In this document: in pieces, positions 9,237-17,594 of the stretch
Numbering within the stretch: position 1 is the first letter of the stretch
Layout of the letters: every line of letters begins with the position of its first letter
Assembly (NCBI GenBank): GCA_050946055.1
Contig: JBMNUB010000005.1
Span: 1-64,000 of the forward strand
DNA: 64,000 nucleotides
From: Fimadaptatus sp050946055
GTDB lineage: Bacteria > Bacillota > Clostridia > Christensenellales > Aristaeellaceae
Reading direction: 5' to 3'
The notes under the pieces: generated by a model
The model's database searches: none
What the model was told of the DNA's origin: nothing
What the model saw: only the letters and a program-made list of their open reading frames with translations
Made by a program: the position numbers and the translations under genes

Positions 9237-10841
9237 ATGAAACTCAAGCTGGATGCACTGGGCTGCGGCTGCTGGGAAAAGAACGGCTACAGCCTGCCCA
9301 AGTTCGATATCGCCGCCATGCGCGAAAAGACCAAGGCCGCCCCGGAGTGGCTGCACTTCGGCGCGGGCAACATATTCCGCGCCTTCCCGGCGGCACTGTG
9401 CCAGCAGCTGCTGGAAAACGGTCAGGCCGATACCGGCATAGTCGTGTGCGAAGGCTTTGACGGCGAGATAATCGACAAGGCGTATCATCCCTTCGATGAG
9501 CTGAGCCTGCTGGTCGTGCTGCGCGCCGACGGCAGCATAGAGAAGCGCGTCATAGCTTCGGTGGCCGAGTCCCTGCGCATTGACGGCGCGCGCCCTGAGG
9601 ACTGGGAGCGCACCTGCGCGGTGTTCGAGAATCCCTCTCTCAAGATGGCCAGCTTTACCATAACCGAAAAGGGCTATGCTATAACCGCGCCCGACGGCTC
9701 TACGCTGGGCTACATCAAGGCCGACATGGAGGCCGGTCCTGACAAGTGCAGGTCGCTGATGGGCATGGTCACGGCGCTGATGCTGCGCCGCTTCAATGCG
9801 GGCGCGTATCCCATGGCGCTGGTGTCCATGGACAACTGCTCGCACAACGGCGAGAAGCTGCGCGCGGCGGTGCTGGCCATGGCCGGCGAGTGGCTGAAGA
9901 ACGGCTTCGTGTCGCAGGACTTCGTGGATTACATAAGCGACAGCGCGCGCGTAGCCTTCCCGTGGTCGATGATAGACAAGATAACCCCGCGCCCCGATGC
10001 CAAGGTGGCGCAGATGCTCACCGACTCCGGCTATGAGGACGCTGAGACCATAATCACCGCGCGCAAGACCTATACCGCCTCCTTCGTAAACGCTGAGCAG
10101 GCGCAGTATCTGGTCGTGGAGGACTCCTTCCCGGCTGGCCGTCCTGCGCTGGAGAACGCGGGCGTGTACTTCGTCGATCGCGAGACCGTCAATAAGGTGG
10201 AGAAGATGAAGGTCTGCACCTGCCTTAACCCGCTGCATACGGCGCTGGCCGTGCTGGGCTGCCTGCTGGGCATGGAGACCATAGCGCAGGAGATGACCGA
10301 TGCCGACCTCAGCGCGCTGGTAAAGCGCATAGGATATAAGGAAGGCCTGCCCGTGGTCGTAGATCCCGGCATAATCCGCCCCGAGGACTTCCTTAGCGAC
10401 GTGCTGACCATCCGTCTGCCCAACGTGTTCATGCCCGATACCCCGCAGCGCATAGCCACCGATACCTCTCAGAAGCTGTCCATACGCTTCGGCGAGACCA
10501 TCAAGGAGTACATCCGCCGCGGCATGGATCTGGGCGAGCTGCGCGGCATACGCTTCGTGCTGGCGGCATACCTGCGCTATCTCATGGCCGTGGACGACGA
10601 GGGCAAGCCCTTCGAGTGCAGCCCCGACCCGCTGCTGGCTGAGCTTCAGGCGCGCCTTGAGTGCATAAAGCTGGGCGGCAGCTTCGATGAGGAGCAGATA
10701 AAGCCCATACTGCAGAACGCGGGCATATTCGGCGTGGATCTGTACGAGGCCGGTCTGGCGGGCGATGTGCTATCCGAGTTCGGCAAGCTCATAGCAGGCC
10801 CCGGCGCAGTGCGCGCGCAGCTGCATGAGATAGTAAAGTGA
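9237..10841 (+). CDS. Mannitol dehydrogenase family NAD-dependent oxidoreductase
   Basis: This 534-residue protein belongs to the polyol-specific long-chain dehydrogenase family (mannitol-1-P 5-dehydrogenase, fructuronate reductase, tagaturonate reductase). Visible blocks are LHFGAGNIFRAF near the N-terminus, the nucleotide-binding region of this family; the DNCSHNGEKL block, equivalent to the conserved D-N-x-x-x-N-G of polyol dehydrogenases; and the catalytic-helix region around KVCTCLNPLHTALAVLG. It probably reduces a keto-sugar acid such as fructuronate or mannonate in the cytosol, but the substrate cannot be read from sequence. ATG 9237 is chosen because AGGAGG (9222-9227) lies 9 bases upstream. 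It stands alone and ends in a terminator. Confidence 0.8.
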   Translation: MKLKLDALGCGCWEKNGYSLPKFDIAAMREKTKAAPEWLHFGAGNIFRAFPAALCQQLLENGQADTGIVVCEGFDGEIIDKAYHPFDELSLLVVLRADGSIEKRVIASVAESLRIDGARPEDWERTCAVFENPSLKMASFTITEKGYAITAPDGSTLGYIKADMEAGPDKCRSLMGMVTALMLRRFNAGAYPMALVSMDNCSHNGEKLRAAVLAMAGEWLKNGFVSQDFVDYISDSARVAFPWSMIDKITPRPDAKVAQMLTDSGYEDAETIITARKTYTASFVNAEQAQYLVVEDSFPAGRPALENAGVYFVDRETVNKVEKMKVCTCLNPLHTALAVLGCLLGMETIAQEMTDADLSALVKRIGYKEGLPVVVDPGIIRPEDFLSDVLTIRLPNVFMPDTPQRIATDTSQKLSIRFGETIKEYIRRGMDLGELRGIRFVLAAYLRYLMAVDDEGKPFECSPDPLLAELQARLECIKLGGSFDEEQIKPILQNAGIFGVDLYEAGLAGDVLSEFGKLIAGPGAVRAQLHEIVK

Positions 10842-10856
10842 TATAGGTGTATTATG

Positions 10857-10892
10857 CGGGTGCGCGGCTTTGTCTGCGCGCCCGTTTTGTTT
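10857..10892 (+). terminator. Terminator after the mannitol dehydrogenase family gene
   Basis: Arms 10857-10865 and 10876-10884 (CGGGTGCGC against GCGCGCCCG, one G-T pair) are followed directly by TTTTGTTT. Confidence 0.75.
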
Positions 10893-11087
10893 AGGCCGCA
10901 AATATTGATGATTCCGATGCGGAATGGCCCATATCGCTTGCCTGCATGCAGGCTATACTATATAATTCAGCCATAAGCTCGGGTGCGCGGATGAACTGCC
11001 GATGTATGCAGCATTGCTTTTGCAAAATGCAAACGTGCGTCCTTGCAATCAGCATCAAAGATAATTGCTCAGAAGGCGGAAGTCAAA

Positions 11088-11777
11088 ATGAAATTGAACA
11101 GACTGACAGACAGAATATATTGCTTTGAGCATGATCCCGAAGTGGATAGACCCATGCTGGCCTATGTCAAAGGCGATAAGCTCACGCTGGCCATAGATGC
11201 GGGATATTCTGCGCGCCATGTCGATGAGTTTTATCGGGCGCTGGCGCTGAACGGTCTTGCCAAGCCTGACATTACTGCAATAACACACTGGCATTACGAC
11301 CATACATTCGGCATGCATGCCATTAACGGGATAAGCATTGCGCACAAGATGACAAACGAGTTCCTGAAAGCTCAGCGGGCAAGGGCGGAAAGCGCTGACT
11401 ATATAGAATTGCTTAAAGCTGAGGACGCCTGCTTTAAACAGGAATATTGCGGTCAAAGTGACCTGAACATAACTCTTGCCGATGTGGAGTTTTCAGATGA
11501 AGTGATTCTTAATTTGGGAAATGTGACGGCAAGGATATTTCACGCGGTTTCACCACATTCGGAGGATACTGCCTGCATCTGCATAGAGGAAGAAAAGGTG
11601 CTGTTCCTGGGCGATTCAACAAGCGAAGACTTCTTTAATGGCGGATATATGGACATGGCAAAACTGCGCGCACTTATCGATACCGTCGATTCTATCGACT
11701 GTGAATATTGCGTGCTGAGCCATTGCGAGCCGTTAAAGAAGGGAGAATTGTTGGAATACTTGAGAAATCTCATATGA
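11088..11777 (+). CDS. Metallo-beta-lactamase-fold hydrolase
   Basis: The 229-residue protein has the MBL metal-binding motif H-W-H-Y-D-H (in ITHWHYDHTFG) near residue 68 and later metal ligands in FHAVSPHSEDT and FLGDSTSED, with a final His in LSHCEP. The family hydrolyses esters, thioesters or lactams; the substrate is unknown. The start is ATG 11088, preceded by AGAAGGCGGAAG. It is monocistronic, between a terminator and the promoter of the next gene. Its codon use is less GC-biased than that of the flanking housekeeping genes. Confidence 0.8.
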   Translation: MKLNRLTDRIYCFEHDPEVDRPMLAYVKGDKLTLAIDAGYSARHVDEFYRALALNGLAKPDITAITHWHYDHTFGMHAINGISIAHKMTNEFLKAQRARAESADYIELLKAEDACFKQEYCGQSDLNITLADVEFSDEVILNLGNVTARIFHAVSPHSEDTACICIEEEKVLFLGDSTSEDFFNGGYMDMAKLRALIDTVDSIDCEYCVLSHCEPLKKGELLEYLRNLI

Positions 11778-11821
11778 TATGTATGTATTTAACTGAATTT
11801 TTTGCAATATGCCATTATCTC

Positions 11822-11850
11822 TTGCCAACCAGCGCGCTATCTGCTATAAT
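11822..11850 (+). promoter_or_regulatory. Extended -10 promoter of the MFS-like transporter
   Basis: TTGCCA (11822-11827), 17 bases, then TATAAT (11845-11850) with a TGC immediately before it (TGnTATAAT). The predicted start is about 11857. Confidence 0.75.
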
Positions 11851-11897
11851 GCGGGCATAAAGCCATGGTGCAAAACATTGTGCGGGTGGTAAGGGCC

Positions 11898-13283
11898 ATG
11901 AAGAAACTGTATTTGCATGGTATAAAGGCGAAACTGAGCGAGATATACAATCTCCGCGACGATTATGCCAAGGGCAGGCTGATAAGCCTGGGCAGCGCGC
12001 TGCTGACGGCACTGTACAATGTCTTTATAACCGGTATATTTTATACCGGTTTTTTGACTATATACGATATCTCGATAACCGAGATGGGCATAATCAGCTT
12101 CATACCGCTGATAGCCAGCTGCTTTAGCGTGTTTTCATCCATGATACTGGAGCGCATAAAGCGGCGCAAAGCGGTGCTAATAGCGTCCAAGATATTCTTT
12201 TACGCCTTGTACATACTGGCTACGACCGCCATGCCCAACTTCGTGCATGATCCGCATCAGCGGGTGGTATGGTTCGGCGCGATACTGTTCGTAGCATATG
12301 CGGTGTATGCGCTGTTCAGCCCCGGATTTACGCCGTGGTTCTACAACTTCTATCCCGCCGACAACAACAAGCGCATACGCTATATATCGCTCAATCAGAT
12401 ATTCAGCTCGATAATGTCCAGCGCGGTGCTGCTGATATCCGGCCTGTTGACAGACGCAGTCGCGGGATCGCCGCATCAGGCGCAGCTGATAATAGGCTTT
12501 CGCTATCTGGCGTTCCTGTTTGTGCTGATAGACGTGGGCATGCAGGCCTGTGCGCGCGAGTTCCCGTATCCTGAGACGGCGCGCATAAAGTTTTCGCAGG
12601 TGTTCACGCTGCCGCTCAAATACCGCAAGTTCATGACCTGCATGGCGCTGATGTTCGCGTGGAACTTCATCTCCAACCTGAACAACGGCCTGTGGGTATA
12701 TCACCTGCTCAACCACATGCATTTTTCGTATACGCTGATAAACAGCATGTCGGTCGAATACACGGTGATACTGGTGCTGGCCACGCCGCTGTGGAGGCGG
12801 CTGCTAAAGCGCTACTCATGGATAAAGACCTTCGGAATAGCTAACCTGATATTCGTGCCGACCGAATTGCTGTTTTTCATGATGACGCCCGAGCGCGCCT
12901 ACTTCTATGTGCCGCTGGCAACCTGGCAGAACATACTGGCCGTGGGCCTCAACTATTCCTACGCCAACGTGCTTTACATGAACCTGCCCGAGGAAAACTC
13001 CACCGCGCACATAGCGTTCTACACGGTGGGCTGCAATCTGTTTGCGTTTCTGGGGCTGACCGTTGGCACATACGTAAGCTCGATAACCGGCGATACGCCC
13101 ATGCACATGCTGGGCATGGACATATACTCGGTGCAGTTCACTTGCCTCATGCGCATGGTGCTGCTGCTGGCGGTGGCGCTCATATGCATATTCAAGTGGC
13201 GGGCATTTACGCCCGACGCGGACATACCTCTCATAGAGGAAGCCCAGCGTCGCCGTCCCCGCAGGAGCGCGGCGGGCGCATGA
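11898..13283 (+). CDS. MFS-like multi-pass membrane transporter
   Basis: The product has about 461 residues and roughly twelve hydrophobic segments (for example LYNVFITGIFYTGFL, ILVLATPLWRRLL), with a basic loop LERIKRRK after the third, as in major facilitator proteins of sugar or uncharacterised type. The C-terminus is Arg-rich and cytoplasmic. The frame opens at 11865, but that ATG lies only about 8 bases from the predicted transcription start; ATG 11898, after GGTAAGGG, is preferred, with a close ribosome site. It is monocistronic. The substrate is unknown. Confidence 0.72.
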   Translation: MKKLYLHGIKAKLSEIYNLRDDYAKGRLISLGSALLTALYNVFITGIFYTGFLTIYDISITEMGIISFIPLIASCFSVFSSMILERIKRRKAVLIASKIFFYALYILATTAMPNFVHDPHQRVVWFGAILFVAYAVYALFSPGFTPWFYNFYPADNNKRIRYISLNQIFSSIMSSAVLLISGLLTDAVAGSPHQAQLIIGFRYLAFLFVLIDVGMQACAREFPYPETARIKFSQVFTLPLKYRKFMTCMALMFAWNFISNLNNGLWVYHLLNHMHFSYTLINSMSVEYTVILVLATPLWRRLLKRYSWIKTFGIANLIFVPTELLFFMMTPERAYFYVPLATWQNILAVGLNYSYANVLYMNLPEENSTAHIAFYTVGCNLFAFLGLTVGTYVSSITGDTPMHMLGMDIYSVQFTCLMRMVLLLAVALICIFKWRAFTPDADIPLIEEAQRRRPRRSAAGA

Positions 13284-13345
13284 CGGGCATGCCGCGCGCT
13301 TGCGGCACTGAAATGGCGTTTCCCACAAATTCCATATAGTGCAGT

Positions 13346-13392
13346 CAAGCCCGAACCGCACGGCATCCGAGCCGCCGCGCAGTTCGGGCTTG
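13346..13392. repeat. 11-bp perfect inverted repeat
   Basis: CAAGCCCGAAC (13346-13356) pairs with GTTCGGGCTTG (13382-13392) around a 25-base GC-rich loop, 63 bases past the transporter stop. It may terminate the transporter transcript, but no T run follows. Confidence 0.45.
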
Positions 13393-13524
13393 CTCATAGC
13401 TGTGCGGCGCAGACTCTGCCGCGCCGCAGGGAAACTGCGCGCAGCGAGCGCGCGCCTTGGCCGCCGCTTGCATTTGCCAAGAAGCGGACGGGCGCGAAAG
13501 TGCGATGTGAAAGAGGTGCTTAAG

Positions 13525-14022
13525 TTGGACATAGTGATATGCCCCGCAGCCATTGAGCAAAAGCCGGTGTTGGCGCAGCTCATGGAGCTTTACATGTACG
13601 ACTTTTCGGAGTTCTCGGGCGAGGACGTGAGCGAATGCGGATACTATGGCTACAAGTATATGGACAACTACTGGACGGAGGCGGGCAGGATGCCGCTGCT
13701 CATAAGGGTGGACGGCAAGCTGGCGGGATTTGCGCTGGTGCGCGCCTGCAGTGAGTACAGCGACATGCCTGCGCCGCACTGCATAGGCGAATTCTTCGTT
13801 ATGAAGAAGTACCGGCGCAGGGGCGTGGGGCGCACGGCGGCGTGCAGGGTGTTCGACATGTTCCCCGGAAACTGGGAGGTGTCGCAATGGAAGAACAATC
13901 TGCCCGCGCAGAGGTTCTGGCGGCGAGTTATATCCGAATACACGGGCGGCGAGTTCAGCGAGCTATGTACGGATGACGTCGTCGTGCAGGCGTTTAGCAG
14001 CGCCGTGGCCGGGCGCGCATAG
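13525..14022 (+). CDS. GNAT family N-acetyltransferase
   Basis: A 165-residue acetyltransferase with the acetyl-CoA-binding segment FFVMKKYRRRGVGRTAACRV (Q/R-x-x-G-x-G/A type) near residue 95, preceded by the beta strand GFALVRA. It transfers acetyl from acetyl-CoA to an unknown amine. The longer frame from 13339 is GC-rich filler; TTG 13525 is chosen because AGAGGTG lies just upstream and homologous folds begin at LDIVICPA. It is not coupled to neighbours. Confidence 0.75.
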   Translation: MDIVICPAAIEQKPVLAQLMELYMYDFSEFSGEDVSECGYYGYKYMDNYWTEAGRMPLLIRVDGKLAGFALVRACSEYSDMPAPHCIGEFFVMKKYRRRGVGRTAACRVFDMFPGNWEVSQWKNNLPAQRFWRRVISEYTGGEFSELCTDDVVVQAFSSAVAGRA

Positions 14023-14139
14023 CAGGGGCGGCAAGCAGCGGCTGCGCGCTTTAAATTGCGCACGCTAGGTGGTACAATGGATATGGCGCAATGACATGAT
14101 GGCGCGCTGCAAACTATATCGCATGAAAGGAAAATGTAT

Positions 14140-15603
14140 ATGAGCAAAAAGCCAAACGTGATCTATATACTTGCAGACGATCTGGGCTACGGCGATCTGT
14201 CCTGCTTGAACCCTGACTCCAAGCTGCACACGCGCTGCATAGACGACATGGCGCTAAACGGCCTGCGCATGACCGACATGCACTCCACCTCCGCCGTATG
14301 CACGCCCTCGCGCTACGGCATACTGACGGGCCGCTATAACTGGCGCTCGCGCCTCAAGAGCGGCGTGGTGGGCGGCTATTCCGAGCCTGTAATAGAGCAG
14401 GATCGCCGCACCGTGGCCGACGTGATGCGCGAAGCGGGCTATGCGACCGGCTGCGTGGGCAAGTGGCATCTGGGGCTAAGGTGGCAGCGCGACAACGACC
14501 TACCCGAGCCGCATGGCTATGCGACCATGCCCGGCGTGGACTACTCCAAGCCCGTGTATGGCGGGCCGCTGGACTTTGGATTTGACCGCTTCTTCGGCAT
14601 AGCCGCGTCGCTGGACATGCCGCCCTATGTGTACATAGACGGCAGACAGGCCACGGCTCTGCCCGACCACGAGACCGAGGGCGAGGGCATGCGCTTCTGG
14701 CGCAAGGGGCCGACCGCGCCCGACTTTGTGCATGAGGAAGTGCTGCCCACGCTGACGCGGAAGGCGATTGACTGGATAGACGAGTGGTCGGACAGGCCGT
14801 TCTTCATATACTTCCCTCTGCCCGCGCCGCACACGCCCATACTGCCCACCGGCGAGTACTGCGGCAAGTCCCGCACCAACAGCTACGGCGACTTCGTGCT
14901 GATGGTGGACGGCGTGGTGGGAACCATACGCGAGCATCTGCGCAAGCGCGGGCTGCTGGAGGACACCATAATCGTGTTCACCAGCGACAACGGCTGCTCG
15001 CCCATGGCGGATTATCCCGACCTCATATCCAAGGGTCACAATCCCAGCTACGTATTCCGCGGTACCAAGGCCGACATATACGAGGGCGGCCATCGCATAC
15101 CGTTTGTGGTATCGTGGCCGGCGGGTATACCCTGCGGCGGCAGCGTGGATCAGAGGCTGTGCCTGAGCGACTTCATGGCGACCATGGCCGAGCTGACCGG
15201 CGTGCGCCTGACGGACGATATGGGCGAGGACAGCGTGTCCGAGCTGGCGCTGTGGCAGAGGCGCTCTGACGCGCCGGTGCGCCGCGACATAGTGCATCAC
15301 TCGATAGACGGTTCGTTCTCGATACGCGAGGGCAGCTGGAAGCTGGAGCTTTGCCCCGGCAGCGGCGGTTGGAGCGATCCCGTGCCGGGCGAGGAGCCGG
15401 AAGGCTCGCCCGACATGCAGCTGTACGACCTAAGCGCCGACATATCCGAGCGCCGCAACCTCATAGCCGAGCATCCCGAGATAGCTGAGCGCCTGAAGGA
15501 GCGTCTGATAGGCTACATACGCAATGGCCGCTCCACGCCCGGCGCGCCGCAGCAGAACACCGATGGCGAGTTCTTTGAGACTTACAGCTGGTATAGACCG
15601 TAA
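14140..15603 (+). CDS. Type I sulfatase (arylsulfatase A-like)
   Basis: This 487-residue sulfatase begins PNVIYILADDLGYGDLSC (metal Asp pair) and has the canonical formylglycine site Cys54-Thr-Pro-Ser-Arg58 followed by YGILTG. CVGKWHLG near residue 110 and FTSDNGCSP near 285 supply further active-site residues. Start ATG 14140 has GAAAGGA 8 bases upstream; ATG 14134 is too close to that site. No signal peptide is seen. It differs clearly from the sulfatase at 4459-5910, so the organism probably uses more than one sulfated substrate, for example host glycans. It depends on a maturase encoded elsewhere. Confidence 0.9.
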   Translation: MSKKPNVIYILADDLGYGDLSCLNPDSKLHTRCIDDMALNGLRMTDMHSTSAVCTPSRYGILTGRYNWRSRLKSGVVGGYSEPVIEQDRRTVADVMREAGYATGCVGKWHLGLRWQRDNDLPEPHGYATMPGVDYSKPVYGGPLDFGFDRFFGIAASLDMPPYVYIDGRQATALPDHETEGEGMRFWRKGPTAPDFVHEEVLPTLTRKAIDWIDEWSDRPFFIYFPLPAPHTPILPTGEYCGKSRTNSYGDFVLMVDGVVGTIREHLRKRGLLEDTIIVFTSDNGCSPMADYPDLISKGHNPSYVFRGTKADIYEGGHRIPFVVSWPAGIPCGGSVDQRLCLSDFMATMAELTGVRLTDDMGEDSVSELALWQRRSDAPVRRDIVHHSIDGSFSIREGSWKLELCPGSGGWSDPVPGEEPEGSPDMQLYDLSADISERRNLIAEHPEIAERLKERLIGYIRNGRSTPGAPQQNTDGEFFETYSWYRP

Positions 15604-15614
15604 TGGCATAATGA

Positions 15615-15660
15615 ATCGCCCCATGGCGCGGCATAGGCGCTGTGGGGCGATGTTCATGTT
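15615..15660. terminator. Bidirectional terminator between convergent genes
   Basis: ATCGCCCCA (15615-15623) pairs with TGGGGCGAT (15643-15651), with additional inner pairing GCGC/GCGC. It lies between the sulfatase (+) and the peptidoglycan-binding gene (-), with GTTCATGTTT on the plus side. Confidence 0.6.
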
Positions 15661-15663
15661 TAA

Positions 15664-16590
15664 TTACTTTATGTGTATGTCGTCGGCTATGCATGCGGGT
15701 ATGGTTATCTCATTTCCCATCACGGTGGTGTAGGAGTATACGCCTAGGCAAGTGCCGTATACAGTTACCTTGTCGTCCTCCAGTATGCGGGAAGCGCCCT
15801 TGGGCAGCGTGTATTCTACGTATACGACATCATCGTAGCTGCCCTTGGTGGCTATGCGGTATACGTTGAACTTGTCGCCTTCAACGACCTGCAAAACTTT
15901 GCCATTGAACTTGATTTTGGTAAGCATATATTTATCGGGATTGCGAGCGACAGCCTTGTAGTCCAGCTTCTCGTATTCGCTTGAGGTATTCTTGGGCTTG
16001 GGCGCGGCAGGTGCGCTGCTGCTCATAAGTGCGTCATAGGTGGCCTTATCGACATTGCCTGTGGTAGTAAGACCGGCGGCGCTCTGGAACTTGTTCACGG
16101 CGCTGGCAGTCTTGTTTCCATAAGAGCCATCGGCATTACCTGACAGGTAGCCCAGCTCCTTGAGCCGCTTTTGTACGGCTTCAACATCGTCGCCTTTGCT
16201 GCCGTTCTTTAGCGTCACAAATCCTTTCTGGTCTTTTGCGGATGCTGATTCATCATGGTTTTCCACTATGGCTTTGCCGACAACAATCATCTTGGTAGAG
16301 TACGATGAGCCATCGGGCGAGAACAGCATCATGACAGCGGACTTTTGAGGCAGGTTATCGGCCTTGTATGTTATCTCTGTGGAGTAGACCATCAGGCCAT
16401 CTTCATTGTATAGATGACCGTTGAATTGAGTTACGGATTCATATCCCGAATCGGTCAGAGCTTTTCCTATCGCTTCCTTGGCGTATTCCTCGGCATCTTC
16501 GCTCGCCATTGCCATGGCAGGCAGGGCGAACAGCACTATGGCCAGAAGCAGAGAAATGATGCGGTGCTTGTTATGTACATAATCAGACAT
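15664..16590 (-). CDS. Secreted protein with peptidoglycan-binding domain
   Basis: The product has 308 residues. An N-terminal signal peptide (RIISLLLAIVLFALPAMAMA) predicts export. A PG_binding_1 repeat spans about residues 120-190 (LKNGSKGDDVEAVQKRLKEL, YGNKTASAVNKFQ). A Pro/Lys linker (SSAPAAPKPKN) leads to a C-terminal beta domain (DDKVTVYGTCLGVYSY) that resembles an OB-fold. It probably binds the wall and senses or presents a ligand; no catalytic motif is visible. Start ATG 16590 has AGGAGG at 8 bases. The transcript seems to begin near 16835, giving a long AT-rich leader of about 245 bases that opens with a hairpin. Confidence 0.75.
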   Translation of the reverse strand: MSDYVHNKHRIISLLLAIVLFALPAMAMASEDAEEYAKEAIGKALTDSGYESVTQFNGHLYNEDGLMVYSTEITYKADNLPQKSAVMMLFSPDGSSYSTKMIVVGKAIVENHDESASAKDQKGFVTLKNGSKGDDVEAVQKRLKELGYLSGNADGSYGNKTASAVNKFQSAAGLTTTGNVDKATYDALMSSSAPAAPKPKNTSSEYEKLDYKAVARNPDKYMLTKIKFNGKVLQVVEGDKFNVYRIATKGSYDDVVYVEYTLPKGASRILEDDKVTVYGTCLGVYSYTTVMGNEITIPACIADDIHIK

Positions 16591-16795
16591 GCGTATATCC
16601 TCCTCATATGATGTGTGCTGTTGCGAACTTTCCCTGCGCCGATAATCTTATATCCCTCCTCTCTAAAGGATAACAAGGAAAGCGCTTATGGTATCTGAAG
16701 GCTTGCTGCGCATGCGCGCAATGCTGAATAAAACTATGCGGCTATTTTGAAGGTATAATGCAGTAATAAGATTGATAATAAAAATTGTATATAAT

Positions 16796-16834
16796 ATAGG
16801 CAGATGTCAAAAGATGGAAATAATTTCTGCCTAT
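16796..16834 (-). promoter_or_regulatory. Hairpin at the 5' end of the peptidoglycan-binding gene transcript
   Basis: ATAGGCAGA (16796-16804) is perfectly complementary to TCTGCCTAT (16826-16834) across a 21-base loop. The upstream edge coincides with the predicted transcription start, so it is either an RNA-stabilising 5' hairpin or a DNA operator. Confidence 0.5.
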
Positions 16835-16841
16835 GATATAA

Positions 16842-16869
16842 ATTATACCACTTAAAGCGCAAGTGTCAA
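16842..16869 (-). promoter_or_regulatory. Consensus sigma-A promoter for the peptidoglycan-binding gene
   Basis: On the minus strand TTGACA (16864-16869), 16 bases, then TATAAT (16842-16847). Both boxes are perfect. Confidence 0.75.
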
Positions 16870-16950
16870 GCGTTTGAACGAAAAATACGAACTTACGTTT
16901 GCCATACACATGGAGCTTGCGTACGATGAGCGAATTGGGCGGCGCAAACG

Positions 16951-16979
16951 AAAAAAGCACCGCCCGCAAGGGACGATGC
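16951..16979 (-). terminator. Rho-independent terminator of the DUF1846/kinase operon
   Basis: On the minus strand a 9-bp stem (16971-16979 with 16957-16965, two G-U pairs), a 5-base loop and six T residues (16951-16956) lie 48 bases after the kinase stop. Confidence 0.85.
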
Positions 16980-17026
16980 TTTGTGTGAACCACAATATAT
17001 TGCGCGGCTTCAAACTGCGCGCCTGT

Positions 17027-17587
17027 TCAAACTTGTCCAACCGCCGCGCGATAAGCCGAAACTATCTCCGCGCAATTCAGCTCCACGCTGTCTGCCCCAT
17101 TTAGCCTTAGCACCGGGCAGGGCAGTGAAGCCGCCCATTCGCTGTGCGCCTTGAAGCTCGTGGAGGACGGCGCATCCGAATCGTATAGCATGGCATCGTG
17201 CAAAAAGCGCTCGTGCGCCTCATGCATGTCGCCGCCCGGCAGTATGCGCGCGCCGAACTCGCTCAGCTCGCGCGCGTGCAGGCGCTCTGCCCGCAAAGCA
17301 GCGGGCGCGGTCAGATGTACGGCCAGCTCAAACAGCGGCACGAACGGCGCATTGAAGCTGTCCATGGAGCCTGCCATTACGAAGTGATTGTGCGGCGATA
17401 TGGCCGCAATCAATCGGCTGGCACGCTCGGCGCGGGGATACATCTGGGTGTAGGGCTGCTCGGTGTCAGTGCGCCAGATGTAGTCGTCTATGTCGAAGTA
17501 GGGAAAGCCCAGCGCGCACGCGGCGGCGCGGCCCAGTGTGGTCTTGCCCGCGCCCGCCGCGCCGAATATCATTATGCCTTTGCTCAT
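17027..17587 (-). CDS. P-loop nucleotide/shikimate kinase-like protein
   Basis: The 186-residue product starts with a Walker A (IMIFGAAGAGKTTLG, residues about 5-19) and then FDIDDYIW, the pattern of AAA_18/adenylate- or shikimate-kinase-like small kinases. The Lid-type Arg residues are in RAERLHARELSEFG. It probably phosphorylates a small molecule with ATP. It lies 7 bases downstream of the DUF1846 gene and shares its terminator, so the pair forms an operon. The substrate is unknown. Confidence 0.7.
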   Translation of the reverse strand: MSKGIMIFGAAGAGKTTLGRAAACALGFPYFDIDDYIWRTDTEQPYTQMYPRAERASRLIAAISPHNHFVMAGSMDSFNAPFVPLFELAVHLTAPAALRAERLHARELSEFGARILPGGDMHEAHERFLHDAMLYDSDAPSSTSFKAHSEWAASLPCPVLRLNGADSVELNCAEIVSAYRAAVGQV

Positions 17588-17594
17588 GATCTTC

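Larger units (their letters stand above)
16591..16950. other. AT-rich leader and promoter region
   Basis: This stretch is much richer in A+T than the rest of the window. It contains the minus-strand promoter (16842-16869), the 5' hairpin (16796-16834) and a long leader for the peptidoglycan-binding gene. No frame with a ribosome site was found. Confidence 0.6.
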
